28,508 nucleotides of DNA from assembly GCA_031401675.1 (NCBI GenBank), contig JANNRR010000179.1:1-28508 (forward strand), given 5' to 3'. Every line of letters begins with the position of its first letter. Position 1 is the first letter of the stretch. This document shows, piece after piece, positions 7,399 through 15,000 of this stretch. A model generated the notes under the pieces. The model was given only the letters and a program-made list of their open reading frames with translations. It was not told the DNA's origin and did not search any database. This DNA comes from JANNRR01 sp031401675 (GTDB taxonomy: Bacteria > Pseudomonadota > Alphaproteobacteria > Rhodobacterales > Rhodobacteraceae). A program made the translations under genes and the position numbers.

Positions 7399-8235
7399 TC
7401 AGTTGCTGGCCAGACGGATCGGCTGCCGGTAGAAGTAATGCGCCCCGATCTTGGCGGTTCGCGGGAAAGTCCGCGACCAGCGCGGCTTAACGGCACCTGT
7501 GTGAAAATGCGTGGCCCCGTCGGTCAGCATTCTGGGGGCGCCCGCGATCATCAGGGCCGCAATCTTGCCGACCTGAACATAAGCCGCCTGCTCGCGAATC
7601 CGGTCCGAGTAGCCGTCGCAGACAAACGAGAACTGGCAGGCATATTTCGACCCCTGATGCACCACGCCGCACAGGCTGCCCGGATAGGCACCCGAGGCCG
7701 CGCGGTTCATGATGACCTCGGCCACGGCGGCCTGACCGCGAACCGACTCGCCGCGCGCCTCGAAATACACGGCCTTGGCCAGACACTCCCATTGCTGGTC
7801 GCCCTTGGCCACTGGCAAGGATGCCAGCCAGGCAGCATCATACTGGATCGTCACAGCGTCAGGGCTTGCCAAGTCGGAACTTGCCGAGCCGGGATCAACT
7901 TCGGGGTTGCCCGCCAGCGCCCAGAAGGGTTTCGGCTTTGCCGGAACGGACTTCGGTTGCGGAGCGACCGCGCTTTGCGAGGCTACCCGTACTTCGGCAA
8001 CCGGTTCCTGGGCGGGCTTGGCCGGCGCGGTCAGCAACTGCTCCAGCCTGCCTGCGGCCAGCGCCCCCATGGCCGCGCGTTCCTGTCCCAATAGCGCCGA
8101 CATCTGGCCGTTCAGTCCGGCGGTCGGGTCGTTGGATTGGCTGATCGTGGTTTCGGCAAGCCCTGATCCGGCACCCGCACCGGCCAGAACCACATACATC
8201 GCGACGCGCCGCGTCCATGCCAGCAGTATACGCAT
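7399..8235 (-). CDS. Secreted cell wall hydrolase, SleB (Hydrolase_2) family
   Basis: A 278-aa exported protein. Residues 1-27 are a signal peptide (MRILLAWTRR, hydrophobic VVLAGAGAG, cleavage after SGLA). A low-complexity Ala/Pro/Lys segment (about 60-110) acts as a spacer. The C-terminal 140 residues form the SleB catalytic domain: ECLAKAVYFEARGES with the conserved Glu residues, GQAAVAEVIMNR, YPGSLCGVVHQG, CQFSFVCDG and HFHTG. In Bacillus SleB is a spore-cortex lytic transglycosylase; in non-sporing alphaproteobacteria the domain is thought to remodel peptidoglycan. ATG 8235 has AAGGA eight bases upstream; a longer start would put charged residues before the signal peptide. It is a single gene, with an imperfect palindrome further upstream at 8361. 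The family is sure; the exact bond cleaved is not known. Confidence 0.9.
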   Translation of the reverse strand: MRILLAWTRRVAMYVVLAGAGAGSGLAETTISQSNDPTAGLNGQMSALLGQERAAMGALAAGRLEQLLTAPAKPAQEPVAEVRVASQSAVAPQPKSVPAKPKPFWALAGNPEVDPGSASSDLASPDAVTIQYDAAWLASLPVAKGDQQWECLAKAVYFEARGESVRGQAAVAEVIMNRAASGAYPGSLCGVVHQGSKYACQFSFVCDGYSDRIREQAAYVQVGKIAALMIAGAPRMLTDGATHFHTGAVKPRWSRTFPRTAKIGAHYFYRQPIRLASN

Positions 8236-8360
8236 CGTGTTATTCCTTTTCCCGTGAAATTGTCTGGCCAAGCCCCCGCCAGATTTCAGGCCAGGGTCTG
8301 GTGTACAGGAAAAGGGGCGCTGCGTCTATCCAAGCAGCATTTTGGCAACATCAAGACAAT

Positions 8361-8383
8361 ATTCGAACAAATGTTTGTCGAAT
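8361..8383. promoter_or_regulatory. Imperfect palindrome upstream of the SleB-type gene
   Basis: ATTCG-A-ACAAA, TG, TTTGT-CGAAT is a 10-bp dyad with one extra A in the left arm and a 2-nt centre. It lies in the AT-rich part of the 179-bp gap between the PPDK-like gene and the hydrolase start. It could be a regulator site or the hairpin ending the PPDK-like transcript; no T-run follows. No clear -35/-10 pair was found in this gap. Confidence 0.35.
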
Positions 8384-8414
8384 TGATCGCGCAGGTTTCG
8401 CTGACGTTTTTCGG

Positions 8415-10973
8415 TTAACTATCTGTAATCGTTATACTGTCCTTTCCGGGGCGGGGGTCCTTCAGCGCCAGATGTGCCGCAGCCAGCCGCGCGACCGGAA
8501 CCCGGTAGGGCGAGCAGGACACATAGTCGAATCCGGCACTGCGACAAAATGCTATCGATTCGGGGTTGCCGCCATGCTCGCCGCAGACCGAAAGCGTCAG
8601 ATTTTGTCGCGTTCGACGTCCGCGCTCGGCGCCAATGAGCAAGAGTTCGCCGACGCCGTCGACATCAAGCATGTGAAACGGGTCCTCGGGGTACACGCCA
8701 AGGCGCACATAGGTGTTCATGAACCGCCCGGCATCGTCGCGCGACAGGCCATAGGTCATCTGGGTCAGGTCGTTGGTGCCAAAGCTCAGGAAGGCGGCGT
8801 GCTGGGCAATCTCGCCGGCGCGAAGGGCGGCGCGCGGCGTTTCCACCATCACCCCCAGCCGGTAGTCGAAGGCTACGCCGCGCTCGGTCCGCACCGCAGC
8901 CGCCAGCGCCTCGATCCGGGCCTTGACCAATTCCACTTCGCGCTTGGCCGACACCAGCGGGATCATGATTTCCGGCACGATCGGGGCGCCGGTGCGGCTG
9001 GCGTCGATCGTGGCTTCCAGAATGGCACGGACCTGCATGTCATAAATCTCGGGGAAAGTGATCCCCAGCCTGACACCGCGCATCCCCAGCATCGGGTTGA
9101 ACTCCGACAGGGCCTCGACCCGGCGGATCACTTCGGACAGCGGGCGGTCCAGCGCCTCGGCCAGATCATGCATGCCGTCGCGGTCATGCGGCAGAAATTC
9201 GTGCAGCGGCGGGTCGAACAACCGGATGCAGACCGGAAGACCATGCATGATTTCAAAGAGTTGCGTGAAATCGGCCCGCTGCATCGGCAAAAGTCGTTCC
9301 AACGCGATCCGCCGGTCTTCCGGCGTGTCGGCGAAGATCATCTCTCGCATCGCTGTCAGACGGTCGTCGTCGAAGAACATGTGTTCGGTGCGACACAGGC
9401 CGATCCCCTGCGCCGCGAAGTTCCGCGCCATCTGCGCGTCTGCCGGGGTATCGGCATTGGCCCGGATGCCGATATCGCGCACGGCATCGGCCCAGTCCAG
9501 CAGGATGCGGAACGTCTCGTCGAGGGCGGGTCCGAGCAGGGCCACCGGGCCGGCCAAAGCTTCGCCTTTGGAACCGTCGAGCGTGATCACGTCGCCTTCG
9601 CGAAAAATGCGCCCGTCAGCGGCCGTGAAGGTTTTTTCCTTGGCATTCATCTTGATGTCGGAGGCTCCGACCACGCAGGGCAGGCCCAGCCCGCGCGCGA
9701 TCACCGCAGCATGGCTGGTAATGCCACCGCGTTCGGTCAGAACACCCGATGCGGCATTCATGCCGCGAATGTCTTCGGGCGCGGTTTCGCGGCGCACCAG
9801 AATGCAGGGTTCGCCCCGTGCGGCAGAAGCCTGTGCTGCAGTGGAGGAGAACACGATCCGGCCCTGCGCCCCGCCCGGGCTGGCGGCGATGCCGCGGGCG
9901 ATGCAATCGCGGTGGCCGCGCGGGTCGACCTGCTGATGCAGCAGCTCGGTCAGGGCGCGCGGTTCCACCCGCAGTAGAGCCTCTTCGCGAGTGATGATGT
10001 CGTCCTTGGCCAATGCAACGGCAATCCGGACCGCCGCCCGCGACGAACGGGCGACGCTGACCGCATCCAGAACCCGCAATGCGCCGTTCTCGATGGTGAA
10101 CTCGATCTGCATTTCTTCGCGCAGCCGGGTCCGGCAGACCGCACCGTGCCGCACAAGTTCGGCGAACACCGCCGGGCACAATTCTTCGAGCGAGGGGCCG
10201 CGCGGGTCGCGGGTCAGATACAGCGCACCGTCGCCGCGCAGGGCATCGCGCCCCTGCGCCTGTCCCTTGTAGCGGCCGGTCACCTGTGGTGCGCCGGTCA
10301 CCGGGTCGACGAACTGCATGACACCGGCACCGCATTCGCCCTGCCCCAGCCCAAACGCCATTTCCTGAACGATCAGGCCAAGTGCTGCTTCGCGCGGCGC
10401 GCCCTTGGCCTGGCGGAGCAGGCGGGCACTGGTGCCCTCCCAGGCGCGCGCCATCGAACGCAGCACCTCTGACAGCTGGCGCACCGGATCCTCGGGGAAC
10501 GGCTCGTCCATTTCCTGCTCGTAGGCGCGCAGGGCGCTGCGCAGGGTCGCGGCTGTCGGCTCGGTGGCTTCGAACATGTCGGGATCAAGCCGGGCAACGT
10601 GGGTGGAATAGGTCTGGATGAACCGCAGATACATGGTGTTGGCGGCGGCCTTGCCGTGGCTGGCCACCAGCGCCTTGTGCCGCGCCTGGGTCATGCCGAT
10701 GTTCAGGATCGACCCCGGCCCGCCCCAATCGGGATTCTCGGGGCTGGGTCGGGCCGAAACCAGCGGCGATGGCCCGAAGATCCTAAGGATCGCGGCGCTG
10801 TCCGGCATTTGCCCGGCGGCAATGGCGCGCACTGTTGCCGCCGGCAGGGACACCGTGCGCGGCACCGGCAATTCCAACCGGATCAGACGCTGCAGGCATT
10901 TGGCGCGCCAGCCATGGGTTTCGCGCCGGATCTGCACGGTGGACGTGATCTGGGTGAATTCCGGGAAATCCAT
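8415..10973 (-). CDS. PPDK-like PEP-utilising enzyme with degenerate ATP-grasp half
   Basis: An 852-aa protein with pyruvate phosphate dikinase architecture (ATP + phosphate + pyruvate to PEP + AMP + PPi). The swivelling phospho-His domain is intact (TERGGITSHAAVIARG, His421), as is the PEP/pyruvate barrel (GLCRTEHMFF, LSFGTNDLTQMTYG, LSVCGEHGGNPES with Cys797, YVSCSPYRVPVARL). The N-terminal ATP half is altered. The usual GGKGxxLxxM loop is THGWRAKCLQRL (19-30). SVRSGARASMPGM is SARPSPENPDWGG (73-85), equal in length but with one Arg kept. TRNP is FVDP (221-224). ATG 10973 is chosen because a putative -10 box covers the upstream ATG at 11015; the ribosome binding site is weak. It may be an ATP-independent PEP-binding paralogue rather than true PPDK, so ppdK is not assigned. 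Confidence 0.85.
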   Translation of the reverse strand: MDFPEFTQITSTVQIRRETHGWRAKCLQRLIRLELPVPRTVSLPAATVRAIAAGQMPDSAAILRIFGPSPLVSARPSPENPDWGGPGSILNIGMTQARHKALVASHGKAAANTMYLRFIQTYSTHVARLDPDMFEATEPTAATLRSALRAYEQEMDEPFPEDPVRQLSEVLRSMARAWEGTSARLLRQAKGAPREAALGLIVQEMAFGLGQGECGAGVMQFVDPVTGAPQVTGRYKGQAQGRDALRGDGALYLTRDPRGPSLEELCPAVFAELVRHGAVCRTRLREEMQIEFTIENGALRVLDAVSVARSSRAAVRIAVALAKDDIITREEALLRVEPRALTELLHQQVDPRGHRDCIARGIAASPGGAQGRIVFSSTAAQASAARGEPCILVRRETAPEDIRGMNAASGVLTERGGITSHAAVIARGLGLPCVVGASDIKMNAKEKTFTAADGRIFREGDVITLDGSKGEALAGPVALLGPALDETFRILLDWADAVRDIGIRANADTPADAQMARNFAAQGIGLCRTEHMFFDDDRLTAMREMIFADTPEDRRIALERLLPMQRADFTQLFEIMHGLPVCIRLFDPPLHEFLPHDRDGMHDLAEALDRPLSEVIRRVEALSEFNPMLGMRGVRLGITFPEIYDMQVRAILEATIDASRTGAPIVPEIMIPLVSAKREVELVKARIEALAAAVRTERGVAFDYRLGVMVETPRAALRAGEIAQHAAFLSFGTNDLTQMTYGLSRDDAGRFMNTYVRLGVYPEDPFHMLDVDGVGELLLIGAERGRRTRQNLTLSVCGEHGGNPESIAFCRSAGFDYVSCSPYRVPVARLAAAHLALKDPRPGKDSITITDS

Positions 10974-11010
10974 GTGTTTTTGCACTGCAGCACCTGTCTT
11001 GTTACAATGC

Positions 11011-11038
11011 AGCATACTCTGAAGTCATGAGCGGGCAA
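11011..11038 (-). promoter_or_regulatory. Candidate promoter of the PPDK-like gene
   Basis: TTGCCC (11038-11033), a 16-bp spacer, and TATGCT (11016-11011) on the minus strand. Transcription would begin near 11004, leaving about a 30-nt leader before ATG 10973. The leader contains the palindrome TTGTAACAA (11007-10999). This placement argues against ATG 11015 as the start. Confidence 0.45.
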
Positions 11039-11104
11039 GCACGACCTATCGCGTTTGGCTCATTTTCCGGCGCTAGGGATGGCGGTGAGGCCGGTGCCTC
11101 GGGC

Positions 11105-11132
11105 GGGGGTATTTTCGCCAAAGAGAAACTGC
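11105..11132 (-). repeat. 3'-end element after glyS (shared with ftsY)
   Basis: Read on the minus strand, GCAGTTTCTCTTTGG is followed by CGAAAATACCC, 35 nt after the glyS stop. A copy with 22 of 26 identical bases follows ftsY at 23429-23454. The remainder of the 151-bp gap is GC-rich with no gene. Confidence 0.55.
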
Positions 11133-11166
11133 AAGGGCGGGGCGCAAAGGGGGTTTGGTCGGGGGG

Positions 11167-13407
11167 TCAGCCCTCGATCTTCGTCAGATCCGCCACCTGC
11201 TCGCAGATGCTGCGGATGCGGTGCAACAGGCACAGGCGGTTGCGCCGCACGATCTGGCTGGGGGCGTTGACCTGCACGGCGGTGAAGAAGGCGTCGGCGG
11301 GGGCGCGCAAGGCCGCCATCGCCCGCATTGCCGCGCCGAAATCCTCGGCCGCCAGCGCCGGCTTGATCGCCGCCTCTGCCCGGTCAAGGGCGGCAAACAG
11401 CGCCTTTTCCTCGGGCCCTTCGGCGAACTTGATGTCGGGGTCGAGCGAATATTCCACTCCGTCCTTCTTCTCCTCGGCGCTCAGGATATTGTTGGCGCGC
11501 TTGAAGGCGGTAATCAGGTTCGCCCCGTCATCGGTTTTGAGGAGAGTGGCGAGGGCCTCGGCCCGCTTGACCAGAAGGGTGAGGTCGTCATTGCCGGGCA
11601 TGGCGAGGCAGGCGTCGATCACGTCGTGGCGGATGGATTGGTCTTTCAGGTAGACCTTCAGGCGGTCGTGGAGGAAGGCTAGGAGGTCAAAGGCAGCCCT
11701 GTACGACCGAAATTTGATCTCAGCTTTGAAATCGACATTTTCGAATTGTTTAATCAGTTCGCTAAGAGCTGCTATCCTTGCATCCAATACGGCCAGATGG
11801 ACAGCATGCGGTATAGCAACTGGTTGTTGATTCAAGAATTGCTTAAGCGGATTTTCAGCAATCAGTTGTGGAACAATCCAGTTCACGGTCGGCGTTGTAA
11901 CGACATCAAACAGGTTGGCCCGCACCCCATTCCCCAACACCAACCGAATAACCCCCAACGCCGCCCGCCTGAGCGCAAAGGGGTCCTTCGACCCCGTGGG
12001 TTTCTCGTCAATCGCCCAGAACCCCGTCAAAGTGTCGATCTTGTCGGCCAGCGCCACCGCCACCGACACCGGCTCGGTCGGCACATCATCGGACGGGCCA
12101 AGCGGCTGCCAATGCGCCTTGCAGGCGTTTGCCACGGCATCGGGCAGGCCAGCGGCGCGGGCGTAGTAGACGCCCATGGTGCCTTGCAATTCTGGGAATT
12201 CGCCGACCATCGCGGATTGCAGGTCGGCTTTGGCGATCTTTGCCGCCAGTTCGGCCTGATCGGGGTCGGCCCCGACCAAGGGCGCAATCTCGCGGGCCAA
12301 GGCGGCGATGCGGGCGATGCGGTCGGCTTGAGACCCAAGCTTGTTGTGAAAGGTGACGGAGGCGAGGCCAGCGGCCATGCCTTCCATGCCCACCTGCGCT
12401 ACGGTGCGCAGATCGTTTTCCCAGAAGAACCGCGCATCGGACAGGCGGGCACTCAGTACCTTTTCATTGCCCTTCAGGATGGTGGCGCCGTGGTCGACGG
12501 TTTCGGTGTTGGCGACGGTGATGAAACGCTCGATCCGGCCGGTTTTGGGGTTCCTTACCGAGAAGAACTTCTGATGTTCGCGCATCGAAGTTTGCAGCAC
12601 CTCGGGCGGCAAAGACAGGAAATCGGCCGCGATTTCACCCATCAGCACCACCGGCCATTCGACGAGGCCCGCCACTTCGGCCAACAGTGCGGCATCGGGC
12701 ACTACCTCCATGCCCACGGCAAAGGCGGCGGTGCCGGCGTCGGCCCGGATCTGGTCGGCCCGGGCTGCGGGGTCGAGGATGACATGGGCGCGCCGCAGTT
12801 TGGCGGTGTAGTCGTCGAACGATGACACGGTGAAGGCGGCAGGGGCCAGGAAGCGGTGGCCATAACTGCGGTTGCCGGAAGTGATGCCGTCGATGGTCAG
12901 GGGAACCACGCTGCTGCCGGCCTCGTCCGTGAGGATGCACAGGATCGAATGCAGCGGCCGCACCCAGCGCAGAGTGCCCGAACCCCAGCGCATCGATTTC
13001 GGCCAGGGAAAGCTGCGCACCGCAGCCTCGACCACTTCGGCCACGATGTCGGCGGCGCTGCGGCCCGGCTTTTCCACAATGGCGAACAGCACCTGCGTCT
13101 TGGCAACCTCGCGCACCACTAGCCGGTCGCGCGCAACGCCGGTGGCGCGCACGAAGCCCTGTATCGCCGCGTCGGGCGCGTCGGCGCGCGGGCCCTTGCG
13201 TTCTTCGCGCACCGTGGCGCTGGCCGCCGTCAGCCCTTGCACCGTCAGCGTCAGGCGGCGCGGCGTGGCAAAGGCCCCGGCCCCGGCATAGGTCAGGCCG
13301 GCCGCCACCAGCCCGTCGGTCACCAGCCGTTTCAGATCGGCCGCCGCCCTGGCCTGCATGCGGGCGGGAATTTCCTCGGAGAACAGTTCCAATAGCAGAT
13401 CGGGCAT
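11167..13407 (-). CDS. glyS: Glycyl-tRNA synthetase, beta subunit
   Basis: Beta subunit of the tetrameric (alpha2beta2) bacterial glycyl-tRNA synthetase; it binds tRNA-Gly while GlyQ activates glycine. The 746 residues are within the family range (about 690-750). MPDLLLELFSEEIPARMQ at the start, ATPRRL, SMRWGSGTLRWVRPLHSI, LPPEVLQTSMREHQKFFS, RFFWENDL and TFHNKLGSQADR are family landmarks; the C-terminal anticodon-binding region ends at VADLTKIEG. ATG 13407 lies one base after the stop of the DUF6446-like gene (TAA-G-ATG), so translation is probably coupled. Residues of about 498-569 (DNA 11700-11915) are encoded by markedly AT-rich DNA (about 42 percent GC over 11701-11880) and read less family-like than the rest. 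The frame is open throughout. Confidence 0.96.
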   Translation of the reverse strand: MPDLLLELFSEEIPARMQARAAADLKRLVTDGLVAAGLTYAGAGAFATPRRLTLTVQGLTAASATVREERKGPRADAPDAAIQGFVRATGVARDRLVVREVAKTQVLFAIVEKPGRSAADIVAEVVEAAVRSFPWPKSMRWGSGTLRWVRPLHSILCILTDEAGSSVVPLTIDGITSGNRSYGHRFLAPAAFTVSSFDDYTAKLRRAHVILDPAARADQIRADAGTAAFAVGMEVVPDAALLAEVAGLVEWPVVLMGEIAADFLSLPPEVLQTSMREHQKFFSVRNPKTGRIERFITVANTETVDHGATILKGNEKVLSARLSDARFFWENDLRTVAQVGMEGMAAGLASVTFHNKLGSQADRIARIAALAREIAPLVGADPDQAELAAKIAKADLQSAMVGEFPELQGTMGVYYARAAGLPDAVANACKAHWQPLGPSDDVPTEPVSVAVALADKIDTLTGFWAIDEKPTGSKDPFALRRAALGVIRLVLGNGVRANLFDVVTTPTVNWIVPQLIAENPLKQFLNQQPVAIPHAVHLAVLDARIAALSELIKQFENVDFKAEIKFRSYRAAFDLLAFLHDRLKVYLKDQSIRHDVIDACLAMPGNDDLTLLVKRAEALATLLKTDDGANLITAFKRANNILSAEEKKDGVEYSLDPDIKFAEGPEEKALFAALDRAEAAIKPALAAEDFGAAMRAMAALRAPADAFFTAVQVNAPSQIVRRNRLCLLHRIRSICEQVADLTKIEG

Positions 13408-13408
13408 C

Positions 13409-13882
13409 TTATTCGTCGAGGCTCCCGTTGAGTTGGTGCCAGCCGAAGGCCCGCCCGTCGGGATAGACCGCGATCACCCGGTCGACGCCGCTGGCAATGC
13501 CGGCTTCGGACAGAAAGGCCACGGCCTCGCCGGATTTCAGGGCCGCCCCGATCCGGGCCGCCTGAAAGCAGCCGAACCAGCCGGGTGCCAGCAGCGGGTC
13601 GGCCTTTTCGTAAAGCTGATAGGTTTCGGTCAGGGTGCCGAGCGACAGCGGCGTGGTGAAGCAACTGCGAAAGCGCAGGGGCGAGGAGGTGGCGTCGATG
13701 CCTTCGAAGTTCTCGGCGATGATCGCCTCGGGGACGGTCGATCCGATCGGGGTCAGGCGCATCAGGGCCCCGGCCTCCAGCGACACCGGGCTGTAGAACG
13801 CATAGACCTGCAGCCAGTACATGACCGCACCGCCGATCAGCGCGACCATGACAAGGAACCCCGCAACCAGTTTGCCATTCAC
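13409..13882 (-). CDS. Small membrane-anchored protein between glyQ and glyS (DUF6446-like)
   Basis: A 157-aa protein with an N-terminal membrane anchor (about residues 5-25, LVAGFLVMVALIGGAVMYW) and a soluble, probably periplasmic domain. It matches what I recall of the DUF6446 family, found between glyQ and glyS in Rhodobacteraceae; its function is unknown. Two Cys (in RSCFTTP and FGCFQAA) could form a disulfide outside the cytoplasm. The start is GTG 13882, overlapping the distal glyQ stop as GTGA; upstream frame extensions run into glyQ coding sequence. The stop is one base from the glyS ATG. The tight packing shows one transcript with the synthetase subunits, which says little about function. 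The family name is from memory. Confidence 0.82.
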   Translation of the reverse strand: MNGKLVAGFLVMVALIGGAVMYWLQVYAFYSPVSLEAGALMRLTPIGSTVPEAIIAENFEGIDATSSPLRFRSCFTTPLSLGTLTETYQLYEKADPLLAPGWFGCFQAARIGAALKSGEAVAFLSEAGIASGVDRVIAVYPDGRAFGWHQLNGSLDE

Positions 13883-14802
13883 GCTGCAGCCCCGCCCGCT
13901 TCGGTCGTGAGGAAGGCATCGGCGCAGCGCTTGGCCAGCGCCCGCACCCGGCCGATATAGGCCTGACGCTCGGTCACCGAAATCACGCCGCGCGCGTCCA
14001 GAAGGTTGAACAGGTGGCTGGCCTTGATGCATTGGTCATAGGCGGGGTGCGCCATGACGATGGTGCGGCCCGCCTAGTCCGGCTGAGCGGTATCCAGAAT
14101 GCGGCCGCATTCCGCCTCGGCATCCGCGAAATGCTGCAACAACATGGCGGTATCGGCGACATCGAAATTCCAGCGGCTGTATTCCTGTTCGGTCTGGCGG
14201 AACATGTCGCCATAGCTCAGCGGGATCGGACTTTGCGGGTCGTTGTAGGGCATGTCCATCACATGATCGACACCCAGCACATACATCGCCAGCCGCTCCA
14301 GCCCATAAGTCAGCTCGCCCGAGACCGGGTGGCAGTCATGGCCGCCGACTTGCTGGAAATAGGTGAACTGGCTGACCTCCATGCCGTCGCACCACACCTC
14401 CCAGCCCAGACCCCAGGCACCAAGGGTCGGGCTTTCCCAGTCATCCTCGACAAAGCGGATGTCGTGCTGGCGGGCGTCGATGCCGATGGCGGCAAGCGAG
14501 CCGAGGTAGAGGTCCTGCAGGTCGGGCGGCGACGGTTTGATCAGCACCTGATACTGATAATAGTGCTGCAGGCGGTTCGGGTTTTCGCCGTAGCGCCCGT
14601 CGGTCGGCCGCCGCGACGGCTGCACATAGGCCGCCGTCCAGGGGCGCGATCCAAGGGCCCGCAAGGTGGTGGCCGGGTGGAAGGTGCCGGCCCCGACCTC
14701 GATGTCATAGGGTTGCAGGATGGCACAGCCCCGGTTGGCCCAATAGGTCTGCAGTCGCAGGATGATTTCCTGAAAACTGCGGGGTGGGGAAAGGTCTGTC
14801 AT
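13879..14802 (-). CDS. glyQ: Glycyl-tRNA synthetase alpha subunit, with in-frame amber codon
   Basis: Catalytic subunit of glycyl-tRNA synthetase. Codons 1-242 read as intact GlyQ: RSFQEIILRLQTYWANRGC, QPYDIEVGAGTFHPATTLR, AYVQPSRRPTDGRYGENPNR, FVEDDWESPTLGAWGLGWE, FTYFQQVGG and SGELTYGLERLAMY. Codon 243 is TAG (14076-14074). The same frame then continues for 64 codons with the conserved end of the family (TIVMAHPAYDQCIKASHLFN, LLDARGVISVTERQAYIGRV, RALAKRCADAF) to TGA at 13881-13879, which overlaps the next GTG. With the amber counted the frame is 307 codons, the normal length. ATG 14802 matches the family N-terminus; ATG 14838 is an alternative. A single-base error is the simplest cause; a real nonsense mutation or suppression is possible. 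Without the C-terminus the protein would have 242 residues. Confidence 0.9.
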
Positions 14803-15000
14803 CAAAGCGCACGCCGGTGGGAAGGTTTCGGACTGCATAGGCATGCGGCGCGGGTTAGGCAAGGTGCCCGGCACCGCCCAGGTTGTGCCAAAGCGCAGAA
14901 AATGCCGCGCTGCGACTGAATCTGCGGGACGGTGCCGCTTGCCCTGTTTCCTTCTGTGACAGATTCGTACAAAAGAGGTGAAATCACAGCGGGACGGTTA
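14803..15000. other. Divergent promoter region of glyQ and the SPOR/pseudoprotease gene
   Basis: 198 bp between outward-facing genes. The right half is AT-richer (around 14950-14985) and contains GAGGTG at 14974-14979, too far from ATG 15001 to be its ribosome binding site. No -35/-10 pair stands out on either strand. Confidence 0.3.

Noticed and set aside
8217..9977. Long open frame (586 codons) on the plus strand
   Set aside because: It is antisense to the PPDK-like and SleB-type genes; the protein is rich in Arg, His and Gln as expected for a shadow in GC-rich DNA and has no recognisable domain.
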